In this document: positions 61,410 to 64,000 of the stretch, one piece after another | How the letters are laid out: every line of letters begins with the position of its first letter | How positions within the stretch are numbered: position 1 is the first letter of the stretch | NCBI RefSeq assembly: GCF_002871795.1 | Contig: NZ_PNHL01000002.1 | Coordinates: 118,232 to 182,231, forward strand | Length of the DNA: 64,000 bases | Origin: Brachybacterium sp. UMB0905 | GTDB lineage: Bacteria > Actinomycetota > Actinomycetes > Actinomycetales > Dermabacteraceae | Reading direction: 5' to 3' | Position numbers and translations under genes: made by a program | Notes under the pieces: generated by a model | The model's database searches: none | Told to the model about the DNA's origin: nothing | What the model saw: only the letters and a program-made list of their open reading frames with translations

Positions 61410-64000
61410 GTGAGTTTCTCCGCCCCCTTCGGCGACATGCCCCGGCCGCGTCCCCGACCGGCATCCTCCCCGAGCTCGAAGGACTCGCGGAAGATCTCGC
61501 CGCTGGCGATCACTCTCGGCGTGCTCGCCCTGGCTGTGGTGCTGCTCGTGATCGCCTCCGAGGTGTGGACCAAGTACCTGTGGACCGAGCAGCTGGGCTA
61601 CACCGATGTGCTGCTCACCCGCTGGATCACCCAGGCGGTGCTGTTCGTGATCGGCGTGGTGCTGTTCGCGGTGCCGCTGTTCATCAGCCTGCGCCTGGCC
61701 TATACCAAGCGCCCCATCTACCCTCCGGTGACCCGTGAACAGGAGGCTCTCGAGCAGTTCCGCGCCGCCGTGGATCCGCTGCGCAAAGGCCTGACCTACG
61801 GGGCACCCGTCGTGATCGGTGCCTTCGGGGGCCTGGCCCTGTCCCGCGCCTGGGAGCTCGTCCAGCTGTTCCTGCACCCGCAGTCCTTCGGACAGAGCGA
61901 CCCGATCTTCGGCAACGACATCTCCTTCTACGTCTTCCAGCTGCCGCTGATCGACCTGCTGATCTCCTTCGGGCAGTTCGTGCTGCTGGTCGCGATCGTC
62001 GGTGCGCTCGTCGGGCACTTCGTGTACGGCGGTGTCGCCTGGGGGCAGGAGAGCGGACTGCACGTGACCAAGACCGCGCGGCGCCACCTGGGTGTGCTCG
62101 CTGCGATCTACGTGCTGCTGCTGGGCGCCGGTCACTGGTTCCAGCGCTACGACCTGCTCACCGCCTCGCACCCGCGCTTCGAGGGCGCCTCGTACACCGA
62201 CCACAACGCGATCCTGCCCGCCCAGACCATCCTCGCGATCGCCTCGATCTTCGTCGCAGCCCTGTTCGTGGTCTGGATCTTGCAGGACAACTGGAAGATC
62301 CCTGCGATCGGTGCGGGCCTGATGATCCTGTCCACCATCGTGGTGGGCACCGCCTACCCGGCGCTGATCCAGCAGTTCAAGGTCCAGCCCAACGAGCGCG
62401 CGCTCGAGCAGCCGTACATCCAGAACAACATCGACGCCACCCGCACCGCCTTCAATCTCGATGACGTGAACGTCAGGCCCTACACCGCTTCCACTGAAGC
62501 GGAGACCGGGGCGCTGCGCGCCGATGCATCCACCACCGCGCAGATCCGCCTGATGGACCCGAACGTCATCTCGCCCACCTTCGAGCAGCGTGAGGCCAAC
62601 CGCCGCTATTGGGGCTTCGACGAGCTGCTGAGCGTGGACCGCTACGAGATCGATGGCGAGCTGCAGGACACCGTGATCGGTGTGCGCGAGCTGCGGCCGG
62701 ACAAATTCGGCCTGGCCGACCGCTCCTGGGTGGATCAGCACATCATCTACACGCACGGCTACGGCACCGCCGCCTCCTACGGCAACCGTCGCAACGCCGA
62801 CGGCGAACCCGCCTTCCTGCAGTCCGGCGTGCCCGGCAGTGGAGCGCTGGGCGAGTACGAGGAGCGCATCTACTTCGGCCGCCACTCCCCGGACTACTCG
62901 ATCGTCGGCGCCCCCGCGGGTGCGGAGCCCGAAGAATTCGACTACCAGCGCGGCAGCACCGAAGACGAAGAGGGCGGCGACCAGGTCTACAACACCTTCC
63001 AGGGTGACGGCGGGCCGTCCGTCGGCAGCTTCTTCAACAAGCTGCTGTTCGCCATCAAGTTCCGTGACCCCAACATCGTGATCTCCAACTACCTCAACGA
63101 GGAGTCGCAGATCCTGTACGACCGCGACCCGCAGCGTCGCGTGCGGGAGGTCGCGCCGTTCCTGTCGCTGGACTCCCAGATGTACCCGGCCGTCGTGGAC
63201 GGGGAGCTGGTGTGGGTGGTGGACGGCTACACGACCACGACCGAATATCCCTACGCCCAGTCCGTGGACCTGGACCAGACGGTCAACGACTCCCAGACCA
63301 ACCCCAACGAGACCGCCGCCAACCGCGTGCGCTCCGCCAACTACATGCGCAACTCCGTCAAGGCCACGGTGAACGCCTTTGACGGCTCGGTGACGCTGTA
63401 CACCTGGGATACCGAGGATCCGATCCTCAAGGCCTGGGGCGAGGTGTTCCCCGGTGCGCTGCGTCCGGCGGAGGACATCAGCAGCGAGCTCATGAGCCAT
63501 CTGCGCTACCCGGCCGATTACTTCAAGGCGCAGCGGCAAATCCTGTCGACCTACCACGTCACCGGCGCGGATGACTTCTTCACCCAGCAGGACTTCTGGC
63601 AGGTCTCCCCGGATCCGACGGTGCCGGCGCCCACCAACTCCGATGGCACGGCCGGTCAGCAGCCGCCCCAGCCGCCGATGTACCTGACCATGCAGATGCC
63701 TGATGCGGACTCCCCGCGGTTCATGCTGTCGTCGAGCTTCATCCCCTCCGAGGGGCAGAACGTGCTCACCGGCTATCTGGCCGTGGACTCCGAGACCGGC
63801 AGCACCGAGGGCAACCCGGCGGACAGCTACGGCGAGATGACGCTGCTGGTGCTGCCGACCTCGAACCCGGTCAACGGGCCTGGCCAGGTGCAGGCGACCT
63901 TCAACGCCGAGCCCAACGTGTCCAAGGCGCTGAACCTGCTGAAGTCCGGCAACTCCGAGGTCATCAACGGCAACCTGCTGACCCTGCCCGTGGGCGGTGG
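61410..64000 (+). CDS. UPF0182 family membrane protein (partial, C-terminus beyond right edge)
   Basis: 863 residues are visible from the GTG at 61410; an ATG at 61437 is an alternative start. The N-terminal third has seven membrane helices, including LAITLGVLALAVVLLVIASEVW, WITQAVLFVIGVVLFAVPLF and GLMILSTIVVGTAYPALIQ. A large extracytoplasmic domain follows with family landmarks QPNERALEQPYIQNNIDATR, PNVISPTFEQ, YWGFDELLSVDRY, IYFGRHSPDYSIV and TEYPYAQSVDL. Function is unknown. It is divergent from PPA1309, the common actinobacterial arrangement. Complete members are about 950-1000 residues, so roughly 100 or more residues remain outside the window. Confidence 0.93.
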   Translation, partial: MSFSAPFGDMPRPRPRPASSPSSKDSRKISPLAITLGVLALAVVLLVIASEVWTKYLWTEQLGYTDVLLTRWITQAVLFVIGVVLFAVPLFISLRLAYTKRPIYPPVTREQEALEQFRAAVDPLRKGLTYGAPVVIGAFGGLALSRAWELVQLFLHPQSFGQSDPIFGNDISFYVFQLPLIDLLISFGQFVLLVAIVGALVGHFVYGGVAWGQESGLHVTKTARRHLGVLAAIYVLLLGAGHWFQRYDLLTASHPRFEGASYTDHNAILPAQTILAIASIFVAALFVVWILQDNWKIPAIGAGLMILSTIVVGTAYPALIQQFKVQPNERALEQPYIQNNIDATRTAFNLDDVNVRPYTASTEAETGALRADASTTAQIRLMDPNVISPTFEQREANRRYWGFDELLSVDRYEIDGELQDTVIGVRELRPDKFGLADRSWVDQHIIYTHGYGTAASYGNRRNADGEPAFLQSGVPGSGALGEYEERIYFGRHSPDYSIVGAPAGAEPEEFDYQRGSTEDEEGGDQVYNTFQGDGGPSVGSFFNKLLFAIKFRDPNIVISNYLNEESQILYDRDPQRRVREVAPFLSLDSQMYPAVVDGELVWVVDGYTTTTEYPYAQSVDLDQTVNDSQTNPNETAANRVRSANYMRNSVKATVNAFDGSVTLYTWDTEDPILKAWGEVFPGALRPAEDISSELMSHLRYPADYFKAQRQILSTYHVTGADDFFTQQDFWQVSPDPTVPAPTNSDGTAGQQPPQPPMYLTMQMPDADSPRFMLSSSFIPSEGQNVLTGYLAVDSETGSTEGNPADSYGEMTLLVLPTSNPVNGPGQVQATFNAEPNVSKALNLLKSGNSEVINGNLLTLPVGG

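Noticed and set aside
61254..63557. A 767-codon minus-strand open frame opposite the UPF0182 gene
   Set aside because: The sense strand carries seven membrane helices and family landmarks; the antisense translation is His/Gly/Val-rich shadow sequence.

Overview
The window is chromosomal DNA of a high-G+C actinobacterium. Three things point there: G+C is roughly 70% or more throughout; the order prfB-ftsE-ftsX-M23 peptidase-smpB-ssrA is typical; and several families are actinobacterial specialities (DUF3039, DUF2017, DUF3618, DUF4916, PPA1309, UPF0182, Rv3654c-like TadE). The tmRNA tag AEPKRTDFALAA and the overall gene content suggest Micrococcales, possibly Dermabacteraceae/Brachybacterium; that placement is inference. 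No rRNA, CRISPR array, prophage or insertion sequence was recognised.

Layout. 1-3.1 kb (minus): a NarL-type sensor kinase cut by the left edge, an SRAP/YedK DNA-crosslink protein and a YihY/BrkB membrane protein. 3.4-9.5 kb (plus): a compact Tad/Flp pilus operon (cpaF, tadB, tadC, pilin-like, three TadE/TadG-like genes) whose last gene overlaps a glycerate kinase. 9.5-15.3 kb: prfB, the ftsEX divisome transporter with its M23 peptidase partner, then the trans-translation pair smpB and ssrA with a strong terminator. 15.4-28.3 kb: a GH3 glycosidase, the HrpA RNA helicase, a Tat-exported lysozyme-like protein, malic enzyme, a serine hydrolase, a VanZ protein, DUF3039 and a superfamily 2 helicase. 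28.4-35.4 kb: pncB facing a housekeeping run clpS-DUF2017-murI-MBL-rph-rdgB, then a DUF4916/phosphatase pair. 35.8-45.6 kb: tRNA-Leu(TAG), an SDR, DUF3618, YchJ, an NAD-binding epimerase, tRNA-Lys(CTT), an ABC ATPase, the copper operon copZ-copA-csoR with two operator-like palindromes, a membrane protein, a uronate-dehydrogenase-like epimerase, tRNA-His(GTG) and a thiamine-binding protein. 45.8-48.4 kb: an unusual oligoribonuclease/sugar-epimerase fusion and a hotdog thioesterase. 48.4-57.7 kb: an iron-siderophore ABC uptake operon under two DtxR/IdeR-like boxes, tRNA-Arg(TCT), a Nei glycosylase and the C-terminal two thirds of Lhr helicase. 57.7-64 kb: the N-terminal part of Lhr, a superoxide dismutase, an SSB-like protein, PPA1309 and a UPF0182 membrane protein cut by the right edge.

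Most notable points. (1) lhr is broken by one in-frame amber codon at 57704-57706, while both flanking parts stay intact. (2) Hand-sampled codon use changes close to that codon, suggesting that about 48.0-57.7 kb was imported by recombination. (3) Oligoribonuclease is fused in frame to a YihS-like AGE-family sugar isomerase, with a good internal ribosome-binding site and GTG at the junction. (4) Two perfect DnaA boxes lie in intergenic regions. (5) Short tandem repeats with 19-23 bp periods recur at gene ends. (6) Several genes look leaderless, with a TANNNT hexamer 7-10 nt before the start codon.
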